NCBI RefSeq assembly: GCF_003719295.1
Contig: NZ_RFLW01000006.1
Span: forward strand, 1-64,000
DNA length: 64,000 bases
Source of the DNA: Haliea alexandrii
Lineage (GTDB): Bacteria > Pseudomonadota > Gammaproteobacteria > Pseudomonadales > Halieaceae
Reading direction: 5' to 3'
Shown: in pieces, positions 25,862 through 34,245 of the stretch
Position numbering within the stretch: position 1 is the stretch's first letter
How the letters are laid out: every line of letters starts with the position of its first letter
Notes under the pieces: model-generated
What the model was told of the DNA's origin: nothing
Database searches by the model: none
The model's input: the letters and a program-made list of their open reading frames with translations, nothing else
Position numbers and translations under genes: made by a program

Positions 25862-26650
25862 TTAGCGGCCCTGGAACCGTGGCTTGCGTTTCTCGGCAAA
25901 GGCGGCCAGGCCTTCCTGCATATCCCAGGAGCGCTGGTGCTTGCGGAATTCGTACATCTCGTGCCGCAGCGCGTCGTCTCGGGTCTTGTCAGCGGCGGCA
26001 TTAGCCACGGACTTCATCCGGCGCAGGGCGATGGGGCTCTTCTCAGCGATATGCAGGGCCAATGCCTGGGCGGCTTCCTGCAGCTCACCGTCGGCTACCA
26101 CCTCATTGACGAAGCCGTAGTTTTTCATCTCCTGTGCGGAAAGAGTTCTGCCGGTAAACAGTAGGTACTTAGCCACGTTGTGGGGAACGATACGCGGCAG
26201 TACTGCTGCTCCCCCCGCCCCCGGGTAGACACCGAAGTTGGCGTGAGCGTCGCCTATCCTGGCACTCTCAGCGGCCACGACGAGATCGGCGCACATGGCG
26301 GTCTCCAGGCCACCTGCCATGGTGATACCGTTGAGGGCGGCAATCACCGGCTTGGGGAAATCGCGCAGCGGGTTCAAAACCCTGTCGCACAGGCGATCGA
26401 GGAAATCAGGCTTACCGGGTGGGACGTCGAGGCTATCCAATACCTGCTTCAAGTCAGCGCCGGCGCAGAAAGCCTTGCCCGCACCGCTGATGACAACAAC
26501 CTTGATACACTCATCCCCCAGAATCTGTTCCAGGTACTCCTCGTACAGGGTAATCATTTCCAGGCTGATGGAATTCATGGCCTCGGGCCGGTTCATGGTC
26601 AACCAGGCTACTCCATCCCTGTTTTCGAATAGAAGGGCAGCTTCACTCAT
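25862..26650 (-). CDS. Enoyl-CoA hydratase/isomerase (262 aa)
   Basis: A crotonase-fold protein: LTMNRPEAMNSIS, the oxyanion-hole segment GAGKAFCAGADLKQ, and the second hole at ALNGITMAGGLETAMCAD. One catalytic Glu is likely in GGLE. The ATG at 26650 has GGAG upstream and is preferred to a start six codons earlier. It is the first gene of the five-gene operon running to 21515; genes are separated by 11-31 bases. It would hydrate 2-enoyl-CoA made by the ACAD. Confidence 0.88.
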   Translation of the reverse strand: MSEAALLFENRDGVAWLTMNRPEAMNSISLEMITLYEEYLEQILGDECIKVVVISGAGKAFCAGADLKQVLDSLDVPPGKPDFLDRLCDRVLNPLRDFPKPVIAALNGITMAGGLETAMCADLVVAAESARIGDAHANFGVYPGAGGAAVLPRIVPHNVAKYLLFTGRTLSAQEMKNYGFVNEVVADGELQEAAQALALHIAEKSPIALRRMKSVANAAADKTRDDALRHEMYEFRKHQRSWDMQEGLAAFAEKRKPRFQGR

Positions 26651-26850
26651 TAGAAAAACTCCTGACACTGATCCATCTGTGGACCGATATTGTTAGCGGA
26701 AACCCGCGCTGGGTATTCACTCCCGTGTTCTGGGAATACTATAAGCGCAGGCGGCTGTAAGCCCCTTGTCATCAGAGCTTAAATACTTGTCTGGATGATA
26801 ATTGTTAACGGGGGCTTTGAGAGTCGATTCGGGCGAATCGGGGAAGAAAT

Positions 26851-26896
26851 AAAAAAAACAGCGCTTGATACCAGGCAGGGTGCCGGCATCAAGCGC
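26851..26896 (-). terminator. Rho-independent terminator of the TonB receptor gene
   Basis: On the minus strand the stem arms 26888-26896 and 26861-26869 (GCGCTTGAT/ATCAAGCGC) enclose an 18-base partly paired loop and are followed by a run of T (26858-26851). It lies 14 bases after the stop codon of the TonB receptor fragment. Confidence 0.85.
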
Positions 26897-26909
26897 CGCA
26901 AAGGGACTA

Positions 26910-27598
26910 TCAGAAATTGTATGCTGCAGATATTCCGTAGACGCGGGGTTCCTCAACCCAGCCAATATAAACTCCTGGGCTCAAGGGAGCATCAACCGAA
27001 GCGGTGTAGGTGGTCTCATCGGTCAGGTTCCGTCCGTAGAGCACCACCTCCCAGGTACCTTCCAGGGACATCAGGGAGATACTGGCATCGACCTTGGTGT
27101 AGGAATCCTGCAGCACATTTTCATCGAGGTCGCCATCCAGGAAGAATTCATCCTTGTAATTGACATCGACATGGAAATTGAATTCCGCCCAATCAAATGC
27201 GTGATTGTAGTCCAGGTAGAGCGAGGCACTGTGCTCCGGTGCGAACGCCCCGCGCTCGCCGGACAGATCCTTTGTACCCTCACCAGAGGAGTTCGGGCAG
27301 GTACCCAGGCCAATCTCGACAACGGAACAACCCGCCCCCGGATACGAATCGAACTCGTGATCGAGGTAGGCATAGCTGCCGCCGATTTCCAGTGCATCGG
27401 TAGCGGCGAACTGCGCTTCGATCTCGATACCCTGGACGGTCAGCTCCGCCGCGTTGCCTACGACAAAACTTGTGCCACCCCAAGAAGTAACCTGCAGATC
27501 TTCCAGCTCAGATCTGTAAATGGCTGTCGCGACGCGCGCACGGCCATCCATGAAGTCCTGTTTTACACCCAACTCCCAGGCAGTCACGGCTTCGTCTT
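26910..27598 (-). pseudogene. TonB-dependent receptor, C-terminal 228 residues only
   Basis: The remaining part is the end of an outer-membrane beta-barrel of the TonB-dependent receptor family: TAWELGVKQDF, alternating barrel strands, the segment NLTDETTY and a C-terminal strand ending in Phe (YGISAAYNF). Full proteins have 700-800 residues with an N-terminal plug; here everything upstream is replaced by the left end of a Tn3-type insertion at 27599. The frame runs open into the insertion, but those residues are not receptor sequence. It probably once served uptake of a substrate for one of the neighbouring operons. Confidence 0.85.
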
Positions 27599-27665
27599 GG
27601 GGTACTAGGGTTTTTCCGTCCAAAAACGACAATAATCGCCGAAAGCCCCGCCATCCGGGGCCTCC
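27599..27665. repeat. Left inverted repeat of the 3.2-kb element
   Basis: 67 bp starting GGGGTACTAGGG, matching the reverse complement of 30771-30837 at 63 of 67 positions by my alignment. Confidence 0.9.
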
Positions 27666-27740
27666 AAGAGGGGATTGCTTTTTCTGAAGTCCATATTTAC
27701 ACCAATTTTGGTTAAGATTTGGCCTTTTTAGGCTAAACGT

Positions 27741-30700
27741 ATGGCATATGAAGAACGTGTTCAAATCTTGTCCGATGCAGAACAAGACGATTTTTATGGG
27801 CCCCCAATTTTCACGTCCAACGATCAACGCTTCATTTTCGCTCTGAACGACAAGGAACTGGCTGTCGCTAATAAATTCCGAAATCGTGGGCAGCGCTACA
27901 TGTTTATTGTGCTGCTGGGTTATTTTAAGGCTAAACCTGTAGTGCTGAATCCTGGATTTCATCAGATAAAACATGATCTAAAGCACGTCCACGAAACGGT
28001 ACTGCCAGGACCCGGCTTCAGACCGTTCAATCTCTCGCAGAAAGAAAACGAGAGGATTTACAAGCGGATATTCGAACTCTGCGAATACCAGCGCTGGAGT
28101 TTTAAAGCCCATGGATCTGCTTTGGTAGCCCACCTAACGCAGCAGGCCAAAGCCTGGTCTGCTCCGAGGCACCTCTTCGACGCAGCGATTGAGTATTTAT
28201 CAGGGCAGAAAATTGCGATCCCTGCCTACAGCACCCTGCAAAAGATCATCAGCCAGGTTGTTGGTCAGGAGCAAGATCGGCTGATTACCCACGTAGATCT
28301 CGAACTGCCTCAGGAGCTAAAAGACGCATTGGCTGCCCTCGTAAACGTAGACGGATCGCTAACGTTGCGACAGTTACGTCAATCTGCCCGTAACTTCACA
28401 GGAACTGAGCTGGAGAAGGAGCTGACCGTACATCGCCACATCCAGCACTGGATGTCGCAAGTGAATGCCATATTGAGTACGCTATCGTTGTCCCAGAAAA
28501 ATCAGCAGCACTTTGCAGAACGGGTCGATTACTATGGGGCTAAACTGAAGCGGCAGTCTGTGGGAAATCAGAGGCTTTATCTCCTGTGCTATTTGCAGTT
28601 CCGCTGGCAGCAGGCGTTGGAACGCATAGCCGATGGTTTTGTTCATCATGTCCGACAGGCCAAGAATAAATCGAAGGCTTATGCGCAGGAAGTAGTTTAT
28701 CAAGATTGGCAAAAAGCCGCTAAAAATGTCAGCAAGGCTGCGGAAGTTCTACATCTGTTCATTGATGATAGCATCGATCAACAGCAACCGTTTGGGGCGG
28801 TAAGACAGAAAGCGCTGAAGCTGCTTGCGGAGAAAGATCTGAAGTCTGTCTACCTGTTCCTGAATGAACAAAAGCGTTCCGTTGAGGAAGCTATGTGGCA
28901 ATACTATGACCAGAGAGATAGCTTAAGGGAAGGGTTGCTTCGGCAGCTGTTTCTTTGCCTACGCTATGAAGCCAGCGCAGGCGCCCAACGCCTGGCAGCA
29001 GCACTGAATCACGCTCGGCTTGATCTTGCAGCACAAGGGGTCATCTCAAATGCAACGATAGACGCCCGGTTGCCCTCCAAGAAACAATTACCGTTCTTGC
29101 AGGACGAGGGTGGGACGTTTAACCCAGATCGCTACGAATGGTACCTGTATCTACAGATCCCCGATCGGTTGAATGGCCAGCTGACCTTGCCTGATGTCAT
29201 TAAATACCGGGCCTTGGATGCAGATCTGGTGAGTCGAGAACGCTGGCGAAGAGAAAAGCACAATTTGCTGGAGCAAACTCAGCTACCAAAGTTGACCGCT
29301 GAACCGAGTAAGCTGATCGAGCGAACAGCCAATGATCTGGAGATCCGTTTGTATGAGGTCAGTGACTACCTGGAACAGGATGACAACCGGAACATTATCC
29401 TACGTAATCCGAAGGGTAAGCGCCTATGGCGGTTGCCGACGGGGAGTAAAAAGTACTTGGTCAACAACCCCTTCTTCCAGCAGATACCGACGACGGGCGT
29501 TGCCGATGTGCTGCGCATGGTGGACCGTGATACCGGCTTCATTGAGTGCTTTGAACATGTGCTGGGCGCTCAGTCCAAGAACCGAGCCCACGAATATGAC
29601 CTTCTGGCGATTCTGGTGGGGAATGCAACGAACCAAGGCATCTACGGCATGGCTCAAATCTCCGATCGCACTTATGATCAGCTCAGTACCATCCAAGCGA
29701 ATTACCTGCGACTGGAAACCCTGAATGCTGCCAACGACAACATCAACAATGCGACGGCCATGCTTCCAATCTTCAAGCATTACAATATCCAAGAGGATAT
29801 TATCCACGCCAGTGCCGATGGTCAAAAGTTTGAGGCCCGGCGAGAGACCTTCAAAACCCGCTATTCATCGAAGTACTTTGGAACTCAGAAAGGCGTCTCG
29901 GCCATGAGCTTAATCGCTAACCATGCCGCTATTAACGCCAGGGTGATCGGAGCGAATGAACACGAATCCCATTACATCTTTGACTTGCTGATGAATAACA
30001 GCTCGGAAATCATTCCGGACGTGCTCTCTACGGATACCCACGGAGTTAATCACGTCAACTTCGCTCTGCTAGACTTGTTTGGATACAGCTTTGCACCGCG
30101 TTACGCGCAGGTTAGTCGCGTCATCAACGAGATGTTTGATGTAAAAGAAGACAAAGATCAGAGAATTCAGCTACGCCTGAAAAAAGCCATCAATACCAAA
30201 CGTATCATGCAGCACTGGGACACCATCCAACGGATCGCAGTGTCACTCAAGGAGCGAAAAACGACACAGGCCACGCTGGTTCGTAAACTCTCCGGGTACA
30301 AGAAAAACCATCCCTTGCTGGAGGCCCTAACGGAGTACAACCGCTTGGTAAAAGCGAATTACTTGTTGAACTACATCGATGATGCCAGCCTGCGTAACTA
30401 CGTTCAGCGAGCCCTTAATCGGGGGGAAGCTTACCACCAGCTGCGTCGAGCAATCAGCAACGTCAATGGGGATCAGTTCCGGGGCAGCTCTGATGAAGAA
30501 ATCCAACTATGGAACGAATGCGCGCGCTTGGTCACCAACGCCATTATTTACTTCAATTCCAGCATACTCAGCCAGCTGCTGACGAGCTTCGAATATCAGA
30601 ATGACGATAAGCGAATACAGATTGTCAAACAGGCTTCTCCAGTGGCTTGGTATAACATCAACTTGAAGGGTATCTATACCTTCGAAATGAGTGAAAAACT

Positions 30701-30761
30701 ACCGGATCTGGAGGAACTGATGCGCACAATCGAGGGATATTTACCGGTTCGGGAAAAGTAA
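27741..30761 (+). CDS. tnpA: Tn3-family transposase (1006 aa)
   Basis: Full-length Tn3-family transposase with N-terminal DUF4158-type region and C-terminal DDE domain. Catalytic Asp candidates are D693 (SADGQKF) and D765 (STDTHGVNH). Conserved patches such as RYSSKYFG and SGYKKNHPLLEAL match the family. It nearly fills the element, ending 10 bases before the right inverted repeat; there is no resolvase. The frame is intact, so the element may still be active. It is not closely similar to the transposases at 17374 or 59591. Confidence 0.92.
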   Translation: MAYEERVQILSDAEQDDFYGPPIFTSNDQRFIFALNDKELAVANKFRNRGQRYMFIVLLGYFKAKPVVLNPGFHQIKHDLKHVHETVLPGPGFRPFNLSQKENERIYKRIFELCEYQRWSFKAHGSALVAHLTQQAKAWSAPRHLFDAAIEYLSGQKIAIPAYSTLQKIISQVVGQEQDRLITHVDLELPQELKDALAALVNVDGSLTLRQLRQSARNFTGTELEKELTVHRHIQHWMSQVNAILSTLSLSQKNQQHFAERVDYYGAKLKRQSVGNQRLYLLCYLQFRWQQALERIADGFVHHVRQAKNKSKAYAQEVVYQDWQKAAKNVSKAAEVLHLFIDDSIDQQQPFGAVRQKALKLLAEKDLKSVYLFLNEQKRSVEEAMWQYYDQRDSLREGLLRQLFLCLRYEASAGAQRLAAALNHARLDLAAQGVISNATIDARLPSKKQLPFLQDEGGTFNPDRYEWYLYLQIPDRLNGQLTLPDVIKYRALDADLVSRERWRREKHNLLEQTQLPKLTAEPSKLIERTANDLEIRLYEVSDYLEQDDNRNIILRNPKGKRLWRLPTGSKKYLVNNPFFQQIPTTGVADVLRMVDRDTGFIECFEHVLGAQSKNRAHEYDLLAILVGNATNQGIYGMAQISDRTYDQLSTIQANYLRLETLNAANDNINNATAMLPIFKHYNIQEDIIHASADGQKFEARRETFKTRYSSKYFGTQKGVSAMSLIANHAAINARVIGANEHESHYIFDLLMNNSSEIIPDVLSTDTHGVNHVNFALLDLFGYSFAPRYAQVSRVINEMFDVKEDKDQRIQLRLKKAINTKRIMQHWDTIQRIAVSLKERKTTQATLVRKLSGYKKNHPLLEALTEYNRLVKANYLLNYIDDASLRNYVQRALNRGEAYHQLRRAISNVNGDQFRGSSDEEIQLWNECARLVTNAIIYFNSSILSQLLTSFEYQNDDKRIQIVKQASPVAWYNINLKGIYTFEMSEKLPDLEELMRTIEGYLPVREK

Positions 30762-30770
30762 TACCCCCTG

Positions 30771-30837
30771 GGAGGCCTCGGATGGCGGGGCTTTCAGCGA
30801 TTCTTGTCGTTTTTGGACGGAAAATCCCTAGTACCCC
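30771..30837. repeat. Right inverted repeat of the 3.2-kb element
   Basis: 67 bp, reverse complement of the left repeat with mismatches at about positions 13, 35, 42 and 60 from the outer end. Its outer bases provide the premature stop codon (TAG at 30828-30830) of the truncated ligB. Confidence 0.9.
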
Positions 30838-30959
30838 TTGGAGTAGTCGTAACCGGCAAAGAGTGGTTTCCAGTAGTCCTCACCAGACTTGCCGTTATCG
30901 AGTGCCGCGCCGATGGCCGGCACGTGCGACGAGTATACACTCGCGGTAATTTTTGCCAT
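30828..30959 (-). pseudogene. ligB: Protocatechuate 4,5-dioxygenase beta subunit, first ~40 codons
   Basis: The start MAKITASVYSSHVPAIG, with H12 in place, matches the N-terminus of LigB, the iron-binding subunit of the type II extradiol dioxygenase that opens protocatechuate between C4 and C5. The full protein has about 300 residues; in the characterised Sphingobium enzyme the iron ligands are His12, His61 and Glu242, and only the first is left here. The frame enters the transposon end and stops after 43 codons. GAGGT upstream of the ATG and position directly after ligA show this was the normal ligAB pair. Confidence 0.9.
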
Positions 30960-31006
30960 TGTGGTACCTCATTGCGCCCCAACCGGAGCGTATTAAGTGT
31001 AGAGCG

Positions 31007-31384
31007 TTACTTGTACATATTGCCTTCTGGAGAACGACCCCCATCCAGCATCATCTGCGCGTATTCAGGCTGACTCATGCCGGTCATAGTCGCCGCTGCG
31101 TGCTGGAAGCTCAGTCCATCCGACGAAAAAATCTTGGCCAGAAAATAAATATTGCCGCCCAGTGACATCATGCGGTTGTAGTCCCGCGCAAGTACCGCCA
31201 GCTTTTGGTCTTCGGTCATCGGCCACTCATCTAGGTAAGCGCGCTGATCCGCCTTGAAGCGCTCGCGGTTTTCCGCCTTCATCAGCGACATACAGAACTG
31301 ATTGAGGTGGAAACCCTGGCGTGCCATATCGGCGTCAAAAATCGTGGTACCGGGAATATCCTGATAGGGTTTGTCTAGTGCCAT
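31007..31384 (-). CDS. ligA: Protocatechuate 4,5-dioxygenase alpha subunit LigA (125 aa)
   Basis: The small helical subunit of the LigAB extradiol dioxygenase: GTTIFDADMARQGFHLNQFC near the N-terminus and AGNxY-type helices (MMSLGGNIYFLAKIFSSDG) in the middle match LigA. It covers the active site of LigB but has no iron ligands of its own. AGGAGG lies seven bases upstream of the ATG. It follows ligI in the lig operon. With ligB cut off just downstream, LigA has no partner encoded in this window. Confidence 0.9.
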   Translation of the reverse strand: MALDKPYQDIPGTTIFDADMARQGFHLNQFCMSLMKAENRERFKADQRAYLDEWPMTEDQKLAVLARDYNRMMSLGGNIYFLAKIFSSDGLSFQHAAATMTGMSQPEYAQMMLDGGRSPEGNMYK

Positions 31385-31410
31385 AAATAGCCTCCTGTTA
31401 TTCCAGCCGC

Positions 31411-32301
31411 TTAATCCGACCAGTAGAGCCGCATCGGGTTAGCCACCAGCAGTTTTTGCTGCAACTCGGCGGTGGGTGCAATGCGGGGAATCATATCAAC
31501 CAGATGGCCGTCGTCGGGCATATGGCTTTTCATATTCGGATGCGGCCAGTCTGTGCCCCACAATACGCGGTCGGGAAACAGCTCTACAATGCGGCGGCCA
31601 AAGGGCACAAAGTCGTCATAGGTCGGTGCGCCACTCAGCGACAAACGCTCGGGGCAGGTCACCTTCGACCAGAAATTCTCGTTCTCACGCAGCAGCTTGA
31701 CGAACAACTCAAACTCGGGCCCGTCAACCGGCTTGCTGACATCGGGGCGACCCATGTGGTCCACCACCACAGTGGTGGGCAGCGCCGTAAAAAAGTCATA
31801 CAGCTCGGGCAGTTCCTGCGCCTCGAAATAAATCACGATGTGCCAGCCCAGCGGCTTGATACGCTCGGCAATACTGCTCAGGCTGTCAAAGGGCAGCGCA
31901 TCCACCAGACGCTTCACAAAGTTAAAGCGCACACCGCGCACGCCGGCGGCGTGCAGCGCTGCTAGTTCCTTGTCGGTGACACTGGCCTTGACCGTGGCCA
32001 CGCCGCGAGCCAAACCATTGGAGTGGTTCAAGGCATCAACCAGCGCGCGGTTATCTGCGCCGTGGCAGGTTGCCTGAACAATGACATTACGGGAAAAGCC
32101 GAGATAATCCCGCAACGCCCACAACTGATCTTTGGAGGCGTCACAGGGGGTGTACTTGCGCTCCGGCGCAAAGGGGAATAAATCCCCGGGGCCAAACACA
32201 TGGCAGTGGGCATCTACCGCGCCAGCAGGTGGCACGTAGCTCGGTTTGCTGGGCGACTGGTGCCAGTGCAGCCAGTCGGCGTCGGGGGTGAACTGGCTCA
32301 T
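31411..32301 (-). CDS. ligI: 2-pyrone-4,6-dicarboxylate hydrolase LigI (296 aa)
   Basis: An amidohydrolase-superfamily enzyme with the N-terminal metal-type motif DAHCHVFG and the LigI-like segments SNGLARGVATVKASV, GVRGVRFNFVKRLVD and LWGTDWPHPN. LigI hydrolyses 2-pyrone-4,6-dicarboxylate to 4-oxalomesaconate in the protocatechuate 4,5-cleavage pathway. Its start overlaps the ligJ stop (ATGA), indicating translational coupling. Length fits the family. Confidence 0.9.
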   Translation of the reverse strand: MSQFTPDADWLHWHQSPSKPSYVPPAGAVDAHCHVFGPGDLFPFAPERKYTPCDASKDQLWALRDYLGFSRNVIVQATCHGADNRALVDALNHSNGLARGVATVKASVTDKELAALHAAGVRGVRFNFVKRLVDALPFDSLSSIAERIKPLGWHIVIYFEAQELPELYDFFTALPTTVVVDHMGRPDVSKPVDGPEFELFVKLLRENENFWSKVTCPERLSLSGAPTYDDFVPFGRRIVELFPDRVLWGTDWPHPNMKSHMPDDGHLVDMIPRIAPTAELQQKLLVANPMRLYWSD

Positions 32302-33320
32302 TCTCCTCGCTCCTTCAATGAGGCATCCAGTCGTGGATACACCCGGCGGGCATTGCCTTCAAAGACCTTGTAGCGGTCTTCGTCGGAAAGCGGCAACGCA
32401 TCCAGATAACGTTTGGTGTCGTCGAAATACTGTCCGGTTTGCGGGTCGATACCGCGCACCGCACCGACCATTTCCGAGCCAAACAGAATATTGTCGATGT
32501 CGATCACCTTGAACAGCAGGTCGATACCGGGCTGGTGGTAAACACAGGTATCGAAGAACACATTCTTCATCACGTGCTCGTCCAACGGCGGCTGCTTGAG
32601 CATGTCGGCCAGACCACGGTAGCGACCCCAGTGGTAGGGCACCGCGCCGCCGCCGTGGGGAATAATAAAGCGCAGCTCAGGGAAATCCTTGAACAGATCG
32701 CCCTGCAGAAACTGCATAAACGCGGTGGTGTCGGCGTTGATGTAGTGGGCACCGGTAGCGTGGAAGTTGTGGTTGCAGGAACCGGACACGTGCACCATCG
32801 CCGGCACATCCAGCTCAACCATTTTTTCATAGAACGGGTACCAGCTTTTATCGGTCAGCGGCGCGGAAGTCCAGTGACCACCGGAAGGGTCGGGGTTCAG
32901 GTTACAGCCGACAAAACCCAGCTCGTTGACGCAGCGCTCCAGCTCGGCAATGGAGTTGGCAATCGGCACACCGGGCGACTGAGGCAACTGGCACACGCCA
33001 ATAAAGGTTTCGGGGTAGAGATCGACTACTCGCTTAATCAGATCGTTACAGGCGCTGGTCCATTGCTTGGACACCGCCTCGTCGCCAACATGGTGAGCCA
33101 TGGTGGAGGCGCGTGGCGAGAAGATGGTCATGTCGGCGCCACGCTCTTTCAGCAGGCGCATCTGGTTCTGCTCGATGCTCTCACGAATCTGGTCATCGCT
33201 GATTTGCGGCACTTCAGGCAGCGCTTCGCCTTTTTTAAAGGCTTCCAGCTGTGCCTCACGGAACAATTGATGGGGTTCTGGAGCAGTAGTGTAGTGCCCG
33301 TGGCAATCGATAATTTTCAT
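32298..33320 (-). CDS. ligJ: 4-oxalomesaconate hydratase LigJ (340 aa)
   Basis: An amidohydrolase-fold hydratase starting MKIIDCHGHYTTAP, with the family segments LLKERGADMTIFSPRAS, GFVGCNLNPDPSGGHW, FIIPHGGGAVPYHWGR and DIDNILFGSEMVGAV. LigJ adds water to 4-oxalomesaconate to form 4-carboxy-4-hydroxy-2-oxoadipate. The ATG at 33320 is chosen over one at 33338 because it gives the family's standard N-terminus; GGAG lies 12 bases upstream. It begins 4 bases after the stop of the DUF1932 gene. Confidence 0.92.
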   Translation of the reverse strand: MKIIDCHGHYTTAPEPHQLFREAQLEAFKKGEALPEVPQISDDQIRESIEQNQMRLLKERGADMTIFSPRASTMAHHVGDEAVSKQWTSACNDLIKRVVDLYPETFIGVCQLPQSPGVPIANSIAELERCVNELGFVGCNLNPDPSGGHWTSAPLTDKSWYPFYEKMVELDVPAMVHVSGSCNHNFHATGAHYINADTTAFMQFLQGDLFKDFPELRFIIPHGGGAVPYHWGRYRGLADMLKQPPLDEHVMKNVFFDTCVYHQPGIDLLFKVIDIDNILFGSEMVGAVRGIDPQTGQYFDDTKRYLDALPLSDEDRYKVFEGNARRVYPRLDASLKERGE

Positions 33321-33324
33321 AATT

Positions 33325-34245
33325 CTAGGCTTCTCCATTCATAGTACTAATTTGGGCGTTGATCGCGTCCAGCAAAGGGTTCAATTCTGTTTCACTCAGC
33401 TGGGCTTTGAATTTTGCCGCCCAGTCCTGGCGCTCGGCACAGGCCGCGCTCATCCACGGTGACAAACCCGCTTCGTTGACGGTCTTGGCCACTTCACGCA
33501 TTTCTGCCGCGCGCCGCTCTCCGTGCAGTAGTGAGCGGGTAATCAGGTAGTGGGCATGTTCCGGCCAGTCGGGGCGGGGGAACAGGTTATTCAGCGAGGC
33601 CAGCACCACCTCATCAACACCGTAGTGCCGCGCGGCCAGTAAGGACTCGGTTACCAGTGCCTCCATGCCTTTAATAATCACACTGCGACACATTTTTGTA
33701 GCCGCCGCGATGCCCAGCTCCGCCGAAGTGGCACGCATGTCGCTAAAGCCCAGCTGCTCTCCAATAGCTTCGAAGGCCGCCGCGTGGGGGCCACCCAACA
33801 AGATCGGCGCGTCGGTGCGCTTGGGGTGAATCGGCGACATCACCGAGGCCTCGACAAAGCGTCCGCCTGCGGCCGTCACCATTTCTGACAGTTGCTTTTT
33901 GGCTGCCGGCGAGATGGAGTTAAGGTCGACAAACCAAGCCTCGGCAGCTAGTCCCGCCAACACCGACTCCGCGGCGGGCACCGCCTGCTCGGCGGTCACC
34001 ATCGACAGCACCAGCTGGCAGTCTTTGGCAGCACTTGCCGCATCCGCAGCCCGACTCACCCGGTCAGAGGATGCCAACGACGCCCAGTGCGCTTCTGCCG
34101 CACTGCCGGTCGTGCCAAACTGCGCGTCCCACAGTTGCAAGTCCAGTTCGGTTTTCGCCAGCAGGTCCTCGGCCACGGCCAGGCCCACTTCGCCTAAACC
34201 AATCAGCGCGATGCGCTTCACTTTAGCCAGCTCAAGGTCAGCCAT
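33325..34245 (-). CDS. NAD(P)-binding DUF1932-domain dehydrogenase-like protein (306 aa)
   Basis: The N-terminus is a Rossmann fold (RIALIGLGEVGLAVAEDL) of the 6-phosphogluconate/3-hydroxyisobutyrate dehydrogenase type, with LVLSMVTAEQAV and the substrate-site segment GGRFVEASVMSP. The C-terminal half is a DUF1932-type helical domain (AATKMCRSVIIKGMEALVTESL), where the Lys is the usual catalytic position in the superfamily. It sits inside the lig operon, overlapping galD by 8 bases, so a step in protocatechuate or side-product metabolism is likely, but the reaction is not known to me. It is not LigC, which belongs to another family. Confidence 0.75.
   Translation of the reverse strand: MADLELAKVKRIALIGLGEVGLAVAEDLLAKTELDLQLWDAQFGTTGSAAEAHWASLASSDRVSRAADAASAAKDCQLVLSMVTAEQAVPAAESVLAGLAAEAWFVDLNSISPAAKKQLSEMVTAAGGRFVEASVMSPIHPKRTDAPILLGGPHAAAFEAIGEQLGFSDMRATSAELGIAAATKMCRSVIIKGMEALVTESLLAARHYGVDEVVLASLNNLFPRPDWPEHAHYLITRSLLHGERRAAEMREVAKTVNEAGLSPWMSAACAERQDWAAKFKAQLSETELNPLLDAINAQISTMNGEA

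Larger units (their letters stand above)
27599..30837. mobile_element. 3.2-kb Tn3-family insertion, transposase only
   Basis: The element starts and ends with GGGG (27599-27602; 30834-30837 on the minus strand) and has 67-bp inverted repeats with four mismatches. It carries a single transposase gene, the plan of IS1071-like Tn3-family elements. The flanks have no 5-bp target duplication (GTCTT left, TTGGA right) and belong to two different broken genes: a TonB receptor on the left and ligB on the right. This points to a deletion or rearrangement at the element rather than a simple insertion. Confidence 0.9.

Noticed and set aside
27599-27974. Upstream extension of the TonB receptor frame
   Set aside because: These codons are antisense to the inserted Tn3-type element and its transposase, not receptor sequence.
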